Positions 1-5,010 of a DNA stretch of 5,010 nt are shown one piece after another. The notes under the pieces are model-generated. The model was not told the DNA's origin and made no database searches. It worked only from the letters and a program-made list of their open reading frames with translations. The stretch is from Candidatus Fermentibacteraceae bacterium. GTDB taxonomy: Bacteria; Fermentibacterota; Fermentibacteria; Fermentibacterales; JCC-6. Where the stretch lies: positions 1 through 5,010 of the forward strand of contig JAOZQW010000188.1 of the NCBI GenBank assembly GCA_029932015.1. Direction: 5' to 3'. The translations under genes were made by a program, and so were the position numbers. Within the stretch, counting starts at the first letter, position 1; every line of letters begins with the position of its first letter.

Positions 1-187
1 TATGCCGACTTCCATTATGTCCAGCGGCCGCACGATGGCTCTGCATGTCTATTACCTGGCAATGGAGACAAGAGCCTTCGACAAGGCTCTGGCCACAGGA
101 GCTGTACTTGTAGTACTAATGATATTGATCAACCTGGTGATCAACCTGATATCCAGGCGCCTCTCAGCTGGAACCGGGAGACGATGA
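1..187 (+). CDS. pstA: Phosphate ABC transporter permease PstA, C-terminal fragment (5' end outside window)
   Basis: This is the last 61 or so residues of an inner-membrane permease. The reading frame is open to the left edge, so the gene starts outside the window, and the ATG at position 2 is internal. What is seen: a short loop with 'SGRTMALHVYYLA', then one hydrophobic helix at about fragment residues 30-50, ending in a basic tail (SRR ... GRR) typical of the cytoplasmic end of a permease. The loop resembles the end of PstA proteins, where a similar Met-Ala-Leu plus aromatic stretch precedes the last transmembrane helix. Its stop codon lies 3 bp before pstB, the usual pstA-pstB order. PstA with PstC forms the channel of the high-affinity phosphate importer. 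The name rests mainly on the neighbour, because only a small fragment is visible. Confidence 0.85.
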   Translation, partial: MPTSIMSSGRTMALHVYYLAMETRAFDKALATGAVLVVLMILINLVINLISRRLSAGTGRR

Positions 188-190
188 GCG

Positions 191-958
191 ATGAGTGAAA
201 CAAGGATGTGTACATCGGAGTACAGCCTGTCCTATGGAGATTTCAAGGCCCTGAACAGCATAACGATCGATATTCCGACGAACAGGATAACCGCCATCAT
301 TGGGCCTTCCGGATGCGGCAAGAGTACTTTCCTCAGGAGCTTCAACCGGATGAACGAGCTCATTCCGTGTGTCAGCACCGAGGGAAGCGTGATGCTTGAT
401 GGAGAGGATATTTTCGAGAAGGATGTCGTGGAACTGAGGAAGAAGGTCGGCATGGTTTTCCAGAGACCGAATCCATTCCCGAAATCCATATTTGATAACG
501 TAGCTTATGGACCCAGGATCCATGGGATCAGAGAGAGGACCAGGCTCGCTGCAATTGTGGAGTCCAGTCTGAAGGCTGCCGCTCTCTGGGGAGAGGTTAG
601 GGACAACCTCGGGAAATCCGGGCTGGCGCTTTCGGGAGGACAGCAGCAGAGGCTGTGCATCGCACGAGCCCTGGCCGTCGAGCCCGAAGTCATTCTTATG
701 GATGAACCGGCCTCTGCGCTTGATCCGGTAGCTACGCTGAAGATCGAGGAGCTGATGGAACAGCTCAAGAAGGATTACACCATTGTCATCGTGACCCACA
801 ACATGCAGCAGGCGGCCAGGGTATCTGATCTGACCGCCTTCATGCTGACCGATGAAAACAGAGCCGGAAATCTGATTGAATTCGGACCGACCAGGGATAT
901 TTTCACCACACCAGGAGACAAGAGGACTGAAGATTATATATCCGGCAGGTTCGGATAG
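191..958 (+). CDS. pstB: Phosphate import ATP-binding protein PstB
   Basis: A 255-aa ABC ATPase that powers phosphate import through PstC-PstA at the inner membrane. All nucleotide-binding elements are intact: A-loop Tyr15 (SYGDFKAL), Walker A GPSGCGKST at 38-46, Q-loop Gln91 in VFQRPNPFP, signature LSGGQQQR at 147-154, Walker B VILMDEP at 167-173, D-loop SALD at 175-178 and switch His203 (VTHNMQQA). The stretches 'FNRMNELIP', 'QRPNPFPKSIFDNVAYGPR' and 'THNMQQAARVSD' are diagnostic of PstB rather than of other importers. The length matches the family (about 250-260 aa). The ATG at 191 follows the pstA stop by 3 bp and has a GGGAG about 10 bases upstream, so coupled translation is likely. Arginine is mostly encoded by AGG/AGA. 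Transcription is expected to come from a phosphate-starvation promoter upstream of the window. Confidence 0.97.
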   Translation: MSETRMCTSEYSLSYGDFKALNSITIDIPTNRITAIIGPSGCGKSTFLRSFNRMNELIPCVSTEGSVMLDGEDIFEKDVVELRKKVGMVFQRPNPFPKSIFDNVAYGPRIHGIRERTRLAAIVESSLKAAALWGEVRDNLGKSGLALSGGQQQRLCIARALAVEPEVILMDEPASALDPVATLKIEELMEQLKKDYTIVIVTHNMQQAARVSDLTAFMLTDENRAGNLIEFGPTRDIFTTPGDKRTEDYISGRFG

Positions 959-1001
959 ATATACAAATCGAGCGTCAGGGATAACCGGATAGGGGAGGAT
1001 C

Positions 1002-1652
1002 ATGCCCAGAGCGAGTTACGAGTCAGATCTTCAGGCGGTTAGAGCGGAGCTTCTCGAAGTGGCCGCAATGACCGAGAGGGCAGTCAGCGAATCCGTCAGG
1101 ATACTTAAAGAGAGGCTGATGGATGAAGGTTCTGCGCTGATAGAGAATGACGAGGTAATTAATGCAAGATGTCATGCGATAGAGGAGATTTGTATCAATC
1201 TCACCGCAACGCAGCAGCCGGTGGCCGGGGATCTCAGGTTCCTTTTCTCGACAATGCTGATAGCAATGGAGCTTGAGCGGATAGCCGACTATGCCAAGGG
1301 CATAGCCAGGATCAACGCTACAATCGCTCCTGGACCGCACATAAAACCCCTCATCGATATCCCGAGGATGGCCGTGGTCGCTACATCGATGCTCAGGAGC
1401 GCGATCGAGGCATTTCTTAAAGTTGATCCCGATGAAGCAGCGAGGATACCCGCGAGAGATGTGGAACTCGACCTGCTTTACTCACAGGTCTACAGGGAGC
1501 TTCTAACGCACGTAATGCAGAATCCTTCCAAGATCGACGATGCGATGAAGCTGGCTTTTAGCGCGCACAACCTTGAGCGAGTAGGGGACAGAGTAGTGAA
1601 CATCTGCGAGCGGATCATCTACCACTGCACAGGTGAGGTAGTTGATTTCTGA
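1002..1652 (+). CDS. phoU: Phosphate signalling / transport regulator PhoU
   Basis: A 216-aa, all-helical cytoplasmic protein with the two tandem PhoU domains (about 1-110 and 115-216). Each domain carries the metal-binding helix motif E-R-x-x-D: ELERIADYA (Glu92, Arg93, Asp96) and NLERVGDRV (Glu192, Arg193, Asp196). The conserved 'QQPVAGDLR' lies at 71-79. In characterised bacteria PhoU links the Pst transporter to the PhoR sensor kinase: it represses the Pho regulon when phosphate is plentiful and limits toxic uptake. The length is normal (about 210-240 aa). The ATG at 1002 is preceded by a strong AGGGGAGG at 991-998, spaced a little tightly. Placement 43 bp after pstB with no terminator between them supports one operon. 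No phoB or phoR is visible here. No clear terminator follows the gene. Confidence 0.96.
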   Translation: MPRASYESDLQAVRAELLEVAAMTERAVSESVRILKERLMDEGSALIENDEVINARCHAIEEICINLTATQQPVAGDLRFLFSTMLIAMELERIADYAKGIARINATIAPGPHIKPLIDIPRMAVVATSMLRSAIEAFLKVDPDEAARIPARDVELDLLYSQVYRELLTHVMQNPSKIDDAMKLAFSAHNLERVGDRVVNICERIIYHCTGEVVDF

Positions 1653-1773
1653 GGCTACTCCCGGATCTCCTGAAAATCATGGCATGTTCAAAACAGAGAC
1701 TCAGAGCCGGTCACCTGAAAGCGGAGATATATCTATTTCCTATTAATATGCTAAGTTATTATCTGTTCAGGAC

Positions 1774-1793
1774 TTGACACTGGTTTACACTGT
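1774..1793 (+). promoter_or_regulatory. 10-bp-phased direct repeat, candidate operator / -35 region for the sulfur cassette
   Basis: Two adjacent decamers, TTGACACTGG (1774-1783) and TTTACACTGT (1784-1793), match at 8 of 10 positions and share ACACTG. The repeat step of 10 bp is about one helical turn, as expected for a regulator binding the same face of DNA twice. The first copy coincides with a TTGACA -35-like hexamer. It sits about 90 bp upstream of the chosen start of the TusA-like gene. Two short copies could arise by chance, and no regulator is identified. Confidence 0.25.
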
Positions 1794-1864
1794 ATTAAGG
1801 TCAGTGAAGTTGATTGTGCTTAATTCCATTTGCACTTGTCAGGTAACGGGTCTGTATTTCTACC

Positions 1865-1871
1865 GGAAAGG
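1865..1871 (+). promoter_or_regulatory. Ribosome binding site deciding the TusA-like start
   Basis: The purine run GGAAAGG ends 7 bases before the ATG at 1879. It supports starting the carrier protein there and not at the TTG at 1774, which would add 35 residues found in no TusA protein I know of. Confidence 0.6.
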
Positions 1872-1878
1872 GTGTGTT

Positions 1879-2109
1879 ATGCAGGGGGATTTGGTTCTGG
1901 ATTGCAAAGGGTTGTCTTGCCCCATGCCGATTCTGAAGCTGGCGATGGCTATGAAGAAGCTTGAGAACGGCAAGGTCATTGAGATGTACGGTACTGACCC
2001 AGGTTCCAGGGATGATGTGCCGGCCTGGTGCGAGCGAACAGGACATACTCTTGTAGAGATGCTTGAGGTCGAGGACGGATTCACATTCTTCATAAGATGC
2101 GAGAAATAG
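1879..2109 (+). CDS. TusA/SirA/YeeD-family sulfur carrier protein
   Basis: A 76-aa small cytoplasmic protein of the TusA family (usual length about 70-85 aa). These proteins carry sulfur as a persulfide, or a bound thiosulfate group, on one cysteine. The N-terminal signature LDCKGLSCPMPILK is present, with the active cysteine Cys14 in the CPxP motif (CPMP, 14-17) and the second conserved cysteine Cys9. A 'GTDPGSRDDVPAWC' segment (38-51) matches the family's typical ATDPGS..D..AWC strand-turn. Extra cysteines are Cys51 and Cys74. The frame stays open upstream to a TTG at 1774, but the ATG at 1879 with its GGAAAGG site gives the family length. The next gene, 79 bp downstream, is a YeeE/YedE transporter, the standard partner, so this probably accepts sulfur entering the cell. 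It is not a YedF-type selenium protein: the second, DsrE-like half of that family is missing. The exact subfamily (TusA, YeeD/TsuB) is unresolved. Confidence 0.92.
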   Translation: MQGDLVLDCKGLSCPMPILKLAMAMKKLENGKVIEMYGTDPGSRDDVPAWCERTGHTLVEMLEVEDGFTFFIRCEK

Positions 2110-2188
2110 GTTCACGGTTCGACTTGCCACTCTGCTGAAGTGAAATTGACTTACTGCGATAACCGTTTCCACTGCAAAGGAGAGAGCC

Positions 2189-3379
2189 ATGGGTGAATCC
2201 AGTTCGAAAAGAAAAGGGATTCTCGGTGAGCTGTACGACACCTTCTTCTCTAAGTCGTGGCCCATGTGGGTGGGAGGTATCCTGCTCGGTGTTGGCAACA
2301 TCGTTCTCTTCATTGTTCTGAAGCCCTGGGGTGCTTCAGGGGGAGTCAAGAACTGGGGAGACAATCTATTCAACCTGATGGGCGGGGATTTCGCCAACAT
2401 GGGGGCGGTCGGTCAGTTCCCATACTCCGTTCTGTGCATCATGCTGGTACTTGGTGCACTTGCAGGAGCCCTCTTCTCCAAGCAGTTCGCACTCAGGTTT
2501 CCTCCATTAGGTGAGCTCTTCAAGGGGCTTATCGGAGGTCTGCTGATGGGGCTCGGAGCCGTAGTCGGCGTCTCCTGTACTATCGGCGGGTTCTTCAGCG
2601 GCTGGCCTGCACTTTCGCTGGGCGCGGTCGTTTTCACAGCAGGGCTTGTAGTGGGTACATGGCTCGCTGTTAAATACCTGCTTTTCGAAGTACAGAAATT
2701 TCCGAAGCTGAGCAGCGGGAAAACATCCTCCATCCTCGATGCAGGCAAAGGCAGGGGATCCTGGCAGCCGTTTGCAGGGGCAGCTGTTGTATTGATAGGT
2801 CTGATAGTAGCCTTCAGGTACACCGGCACCAGCAGCGTGCTTGCATGGTATGCATCCATTGGTCTCTACTTCGGTCTGGTCTGCCAGCGGTCACGTTTCT
2901 GCGTCGTCAGAGCGCTGCGTGAGCCGTTCATGTCCGGCAGCTCCAAACCCGCAGTGGCGGTCATGGCAGGTATCCTTGTCTCGATGTTTGGCTTCGTCGT
3001 CATCAAGTTCATGGGTGTCAGGGGCGATATGATCTGGGTATGGCCGCACTTCTGGGTGCCCGCCATCGTCGGTGGAACGATCTTTGGGTTTGGAATGACA
3101 ATTGCCGGAGGATGCACTGTTGGTTCTCTCTGGCGCGCCGGAGAAGGACATATCAAACTCTGGGCTTCCGTTTTCGGCATGATGGTTGCGATGCCCTTTA
3201 CGGCGAAGTACATCAAGACTCCGTTCTTCGATGCACTGCCTGCAAGCCTGAAGCAGCAGTTTTTCCTGCCGGCGAAGATCGGCTACGGAGCTGCAGTGGG
3301 CGTGTTCGTACTGCTCATACTCCTCTGGTATGTCTGGGTCAAATGGAACGAGCGGACAGGCAAGTTCTCGGCGTACTAG
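2189..3379 (+). CDS. YeeE/YedE-family membrane transporter (putative thiosulfate / sulfur-species importer)
   Basis: A 396-aa polytopic inner-membrane protein with about ten hydrophobic segments (roughly 25-44, 78-97, 112-133, 140-163, 195-211, 217-232, 254-275, 288-312, 323-338, 365-384), made of two related halves. Family marks are GVSCTIGGFFSGWPALSLGA (127-146, Cys130), QRSRFCVVRALREPFMSG (233-250, Cys238, plus Cys232) and AGGCTVGSLWRAGEG (306-320, Cys309). In the studied thiosulfate importer of this family (YeeE/TsuA), conserved cysteines line the central path and are needed for uptake; Cys130, Cys238 and Cys309 are the likely equivalents. The layout and length resemble E. coli YedE (about 400 aa) more than the shorter YeeE. 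AAGGAG at 2177-2182 sits 6 bases before the ATG. The TusA-like gene just upstream is the likely acceptor. The substrate is inferred: thiosulfate, another reduced sulfur species, or a selenium compound (the family includes selenium-linked YedE members). Confidence 0.92.
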   Translation: MGESSSKRKGILGELYDTFFSKSWPMWVGGILLGVGNIVLFIVLKPWGASGGVKNWGDNLFNLMGGDFANMGAVGQFPYSVLCIMLVLGALAGALFSKQFALRFPPLGELFKGLIGGLLMGLGAVVGVSCTIGGFFSGWPALSLGAVVFTAGLVVGTWLAVKYLLFEVQKFPKLSSGKTSSILDAGKGRGSWQPFAGAAVVLIGLIVAFRYTGTSSVLAWYASIGLYFGLVCQRSRFCVVRALREPFMSGSSKPAVAVMAGILVSMFGFVVIKFMGVRGDMIWVWPHFWVPAIVGGTIFGFGMTIAGGCTVGSLWRAGEGHIKLWASVFGMMVAMPFTAKYIKTPFFDALPASLKQQFFLPAKIGYGAAVGVFVLLILLWYVWVKWNERTGKFSAY

Positions 3380-3420
3380 AAGGAAAGAGACAGCCTGAGC
3401 CGACTGTGCTGAAGAGAGAT

Positions 3421-3445
3421 AGGGGGCGGGTTCTTCCCGCCCCCT
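3421..3445. terminator. Strong GC-rich hairpin terminator between convergent genes
   Basis: A perfect 10-bp inverted repeat, AGGGGGCGGG (3421-3430) and CCCGCCCCCT (3436-3445), flanks a 5-base loop TTCTT. On the + strand the stem is followed by CTTTCTGT, a modest T-rich tail, 41 bp after the transporter stop. On the - strand it is followed by ATCTCTCTTC, 19 bp after the stop of the SGNH gene. It therefore plausibly ends both converging transcripts. The T-tracts are imperfect on both sides, but the stem is very stable. Confidence 0.88.
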
Positions 3446-3464
3446 CTTTCTGTACGCAGATTCA

Positions 3465-4178
3465 TCACCGCTCTGCGCCGAACTCCAGAAATGTGTTCCA
3501 TGCGGTGTTCTGGAGAGCCAGCTTCTCAGACTCGGTGATCGAGGGGTCACTCAGATACTCCACTCCTACTGGAGAGTCCTCCCATATGAAGGCATAGAGT
3601 ACGCAGACCGCGAGGTAAGTGCCATGTGCGTTCGGATGACTGCCGTCAGGCTCGTAGAGGAGTATCTCAGGTGAATAGAGCGAGCTGAGCTGGAAAGCTC
3701 TCCCTGAAGGAATCATCAGCGCATCCGATAGGGAGGCTGCATAGCTGTAAGCGGCATCGAGGTCCGTGATCATCTCCGGATCGTTCATTCTCGCCCATGT
3801 CATGAAGAATGCCGGTGTGGAGCCGCTTGCACGAGCCAGGTTCCCGAGGCTGTCCGCGAATTCGTACATCAGCAGAGGATCCCTCACAGGGCGGGTGCTC
3901 TGCTCCTGCATTACAGCCATATCCCAGTCCCCGCTCGATATGGCGGTAATGACGGTCGGGTTGTTCCAGTGATTCTGGAGAGTTGCTCCACCTGCCGTGA
4001 GTTCAAGCACAGCAATACTGTCACCTGGGACTGCGGATGAGTAGAACGCCGCCAGATGGGATCCCAATCCTCCATTCGCGGCTGTATAGCTGTTTCCGAT
4101 GAAAAGGATGCTTTCTGCGGGAGAGGCCAATGTCATTGCTGCAAGCAGTACCACCAGAAGGGGAAGAGTTCTGATCAT
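3465..4178 (-). CDS. Exported SGNH-fold hydrolase (DUF4886-like GDSL family)
   Basis: A 237-aa protein with an N-terminal signal peptide: Arg3, a hydrophobic core at about 5-18, and likely cleavage after Ala21 (SPA|E). The mature chain begins directly with the catalytic block ILFIGNSYTAANG, where Ser30 in GNS is the expected nucleophile. Further SGNH elements are GGATLQNHW (63-71; oxyanion Gly), WDMAVMQEQSTRP (85-97) and DGSHPNAHGTYLA (178-190; Asp178 and His181 complete the triad). The 'QEQS' form and 'HPNxxGTYLA' are typical of the DUF4886-like branch and differ from the GxND of classic GDSL lipases. Such proteins are esterases or deacetylases acting on glycans, lipids or other acylated substrates; the substrate cannot be read from the sequence. 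The ATG at 4178 has GGAAAG about 9 bases upstream and starts 5 bp after the stop of the preceding exported repeat protein, so co-translation is likely. There is no C-terminal sorting domain of its own. Confidence 0.85.
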   Translation of the reverse strand: MIRTLPLLVVLLAAMTLASPAESILFIGNSYTAANGGLGSHLAAFYSSAVPGDSIAVLELTAGGATLQNHWNNPTVITAISSGDWDMAVMQEQSTRPVRDPLLMYEFADSLGNLARASGSTPAFFMTWARMNDPEMITDLDAAYSYAASLSDALMIPSGRAFQLSSLYSPEILLYEPDGSHPNAHGTYLAVCVLYAFIWEDSPVGVEYLSDPSITESEKLALQNTAWNTFLEFGAER

Positions 4179-4183
4179 TGCTT

Positions 4184-5010
4184 CTACTTTCCGATTATGG
4201 TGAGACAGAAGGATATCCTGCTTTCGCCGGCTCTCACCTGCAGAGCATAGACACCTGAAGGCAGTGGAGCTCCGTTTGAATTCACGGCTGGAATTGAGAT
4301 TAAGTGCTCTCCGACGGGCAGGATGAGATCCGTTACTGGTGTCGCCATCAATCTGCCTAAGATATCGAAGAGGAGCACCTCTACTTCGGACTCAGACTCA
4401 AGTGAAAGTCTCAATGAAGCAGCGGCTGAGCATGGATTCTCTATATGCCCCGATATAATGGCTGAGCCCTCCTGGTGTGGCTCAAATCCCTGCTGGGAAA
4501 GCTGTCCGAGTGAATCCACCCTGAGTACCCATGCATCGTAGAATGTGGATCCCTCAAAGTTAGTGACGCAACCTGCCAGGACGAACCCTCCATCAGAGCA
4601 TTGTGTGGCTGACCAGCCGTAGTCCGGCCTGCCGGTGCCATGCGTCTCTTCCCATAACTGAATTCCCTGTGGGTCCGTTCGGACAATATAGAGATCGGAG
4701 CGGTTCATCTCGCCTGAAGTGAATGATCTGGAATAGCCGTAGATCAGATATCCGTCCCCGGCCTGACAGAGCCCCAGTGATCTGTCCCAGCCGTCTCCAC
4801 CGAGAGTGGTCTCCGATAACAGTGATCCAGAGCTGTCAGTCATGACCAAGCACATATCGGCGATACCGGTCTCCGAACCTTCACCCGATCCCGCTATAGC
4901 GCATCCGTCTGATGTTGCAATGATCCCGGTCATTTCCGTCATACCTCCTGTGCCAAAGGTACTCTCTGAGATGACGACTCCATCTGAGTCCAGTCTGAGG
5001 AACCAGCCCT
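4184..5010 (-). CDS. Exported beta-propeller-like repeat protein with T9SS type A-like C-terminal sorting module (5' end outside window)
   Basis: The last 274 residues of a larger protein. The frame is open to the right edge, and the repeat pattern continues past the Met at 4942, so that Met is not the start. Visible residues 1-176 form repeat units with a period of 50-54 aa, each opening with a strand like WFLRLDSDG, CLVMTDSSG, YIVRTDPQG or WVLRVDSLG (at 2, 53, 107, 160) and holding a later 'DGGFVLAG'-type strand (SDGCAIAG, GDGYLIYG, SDGGFVLAG). This is the usual look of beta-propeller surface proteins in FCB-type bacteria. Residues about 188-274 form a beta-sandwich-like tail: EVLLFDILGRLMATPV, then LPVGEHLISIP, then LPSGVYALQVRAG and a short end at IIGK. 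This matches the pattern of T9SS type A sorting or FlgD-Ig-like domains. The role is unknown; it is probably surface-displayed or secreted. It is the first visible gene of a two-gene unit with the SGNH hydrolase. Confidence 0.8.
   Translation of the reverse strand, partial: GWFLRLDSDGVVISESTFGTGGMTEMTGIIATSDGCAIAGSGEGSETGIADMCLVMTDSSGSLLSETTLGGDGWDRSLGLCQAGDGYLIYGYSRSFTSGEMNRSDLYIVRTDPQGIQLWEETHGTGRPDYGWSATQCSDGGFVLAGCVTNFEGSTFYDAWVLRVDSLGQLSQQGFEPHQEGSAIISGHIENPCSAAASLRLSLESESEVEVLLFDILGRLMATPVTDLILPVGEHLISIPAVNSNGAPLPSGVYALQVRAGESRISFCLTIIGK
4481..5008 (-). repeat. Tandem protein-level repeats, about 50-54 residues each
   Basis: Within the repeat protein, three full units and a partial one are visible on the - strand: about 5008-4859, 4858-4697, 4696-4535 and 4534-4481. 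Alignment rests on the strand pattern 'hydrophobic-x-hydrophobic-R/M-T/L/V-D-S/P-x-G' followed by 'G-x-D-x-x-x ... D-G-x-x-x-x-G'. The units are similar in protein pattern but not in DNA, so the array is old and not a recent duplication. Further units probably continue beyond the window edge. Confidence 0.7.

Larger units (their letters stand above)
1653..1878. other. Intergenic spacer between phoU and the TusA-like gene
   Basis: There are 226 bp without a convincing gene. The first 70 bases are of ordinary composition and contain no strong hairpin with a T-run, so phoU may read through or end by another mechanism. From about 1725 to 1830 the DNA is clearly AT-richer than its surroundings (for example TATTAATATG at 1741-1750 and TATTAT at 1757-1762). 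This is where I would expect the promoter of the sulfur cassette. A perfect consensus-like TTGACA lies at 1774-1779, but no good -10 box sits 16-18 bp after it; the best is TAAGGT at 1796-1801. The start site is therefore uncertain. Confidence 0.5.

Noticed and set aside
164..1003. A 279-aa open frame on the - strand covering all of pstB
   Set aside because: It lies entirely antisense to a PstB gene with every ABC motif intact, has no recognisable domain and an arginine/proline/serine-rich shadow-like composition.
1794..1824. Inverted repeat ATTAAG ... CTTAAT upstream of the TusA-like gene
   Set aside because: Arms are only 6 bp, AT-rich and separated by 19 bases; this is easily expected by chance in AT-rich DNA and makes a weak hairpin.
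1774..1878. A 35-residue N-terminal extension of the TusA-like protein from a TTG at 1774
   Set aside because: The extension is outside the family length, overlaps the promoter-like region and direct repeat, and the ATG at 1879 has a good ribosome binding site.
2114..2166. Inverted repeat ACGGTT ... AACCGT in the gap between the TusA-like gene and the transporter
   Set aside because: Six-base arms with a 41-base loop give no stable structure and there is no T-run; the two genes are most simply co-transcribed.
1801..2400. A 199-aa - strand open frame across the TusA-like gene
   Set aside because: It is antisense to a clear TusA family gene and the start of the transporter, with no ribosome binding site or recognisable motif of its own.
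2891..3550. A 219-aa - strand open frame across the transporter 3' end and the terminator
   Set aside because: It runs through the conserved YedE coding region and the terminator hairpin and overlaps the real SGNH gene in another frame; it is a shadow.
4940..4942. Met codon at 4942 as the start of the - strand repeat protein
   Set aside because: The frame stays open to the window edge, and the 22 upstream codons continue the same repeat (GWFLRLDSDG...), so this Met is internal.

Overview
The window comes from a bacterium of moderate, slightly GC-rich base composition. Three features together point to a Gram-negative-type member of the FCB-related lineages (Fermentibacterota, Cloacimonadota, Fibrobacterota or similar, often known only from anaerobic metagenomes): arginine codons dominated by AGG/AGA, as in pstB; a secreted protein built of repeated 'DxWxLRxDSxG ... 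DGGFxLAG' units; and a C-terminal module resembling type IX secretion (T9SS) sorting domains. This placement is inference and is not proven by the window.

Left part, + strand (1-1652): the 3' end of a phosphate-uptake operon, in the order pstA (C-terminus only), pstB and phoU. The genes are tightly packed (3 bp and 43 bp gaps). PstB is the ATPase of the high-affinity phosphate ABC importer and PhoU is its negative regulator. All diagnostic motifs are intact. pstS and pstC are expected just upstream, outside the window.

Middle, + strand (1653-3379): after a 226-bp spacer with an AT-rich stretch and a 10-bp-phased direct repeat comes a two-gene sulfur cassette. It holds a 76-aa TusA/SirA-type sulfur carrier with a CPxP motif, then a 396-aa YeeE/YedE-family membrane protein that keeps the conserved cysteines of the thiosulfate-importer family. 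The likely job is import of a sulfur (or possibly selenium) species and hand-over to the carrier thiol. A strong GC-rich hairpin at 3421-3445 closes the cassette.

Right part, - strand (3465-5010): two convergent genes transcribed toward the hairpin and only 5 bp apart. The upstream one, cut by the window edge, is a repeat (probably beta-propeller) protein with a T9SS-like C-terminal sorting module. The downstream one is a signal-peptide-bearing SGNH hydrolase of the 'GNSYT ... QEQS ... DGSHPN' (DUF4886-like) type. Both look exported.

I see no CRISPR array, tRNA, rRNA or mobile element. Nothing here is clearly an undescribed system. The parts most worth a second look are the TusA-YedE pair with its upstream repeat, and the coupled pair of exported proteins.
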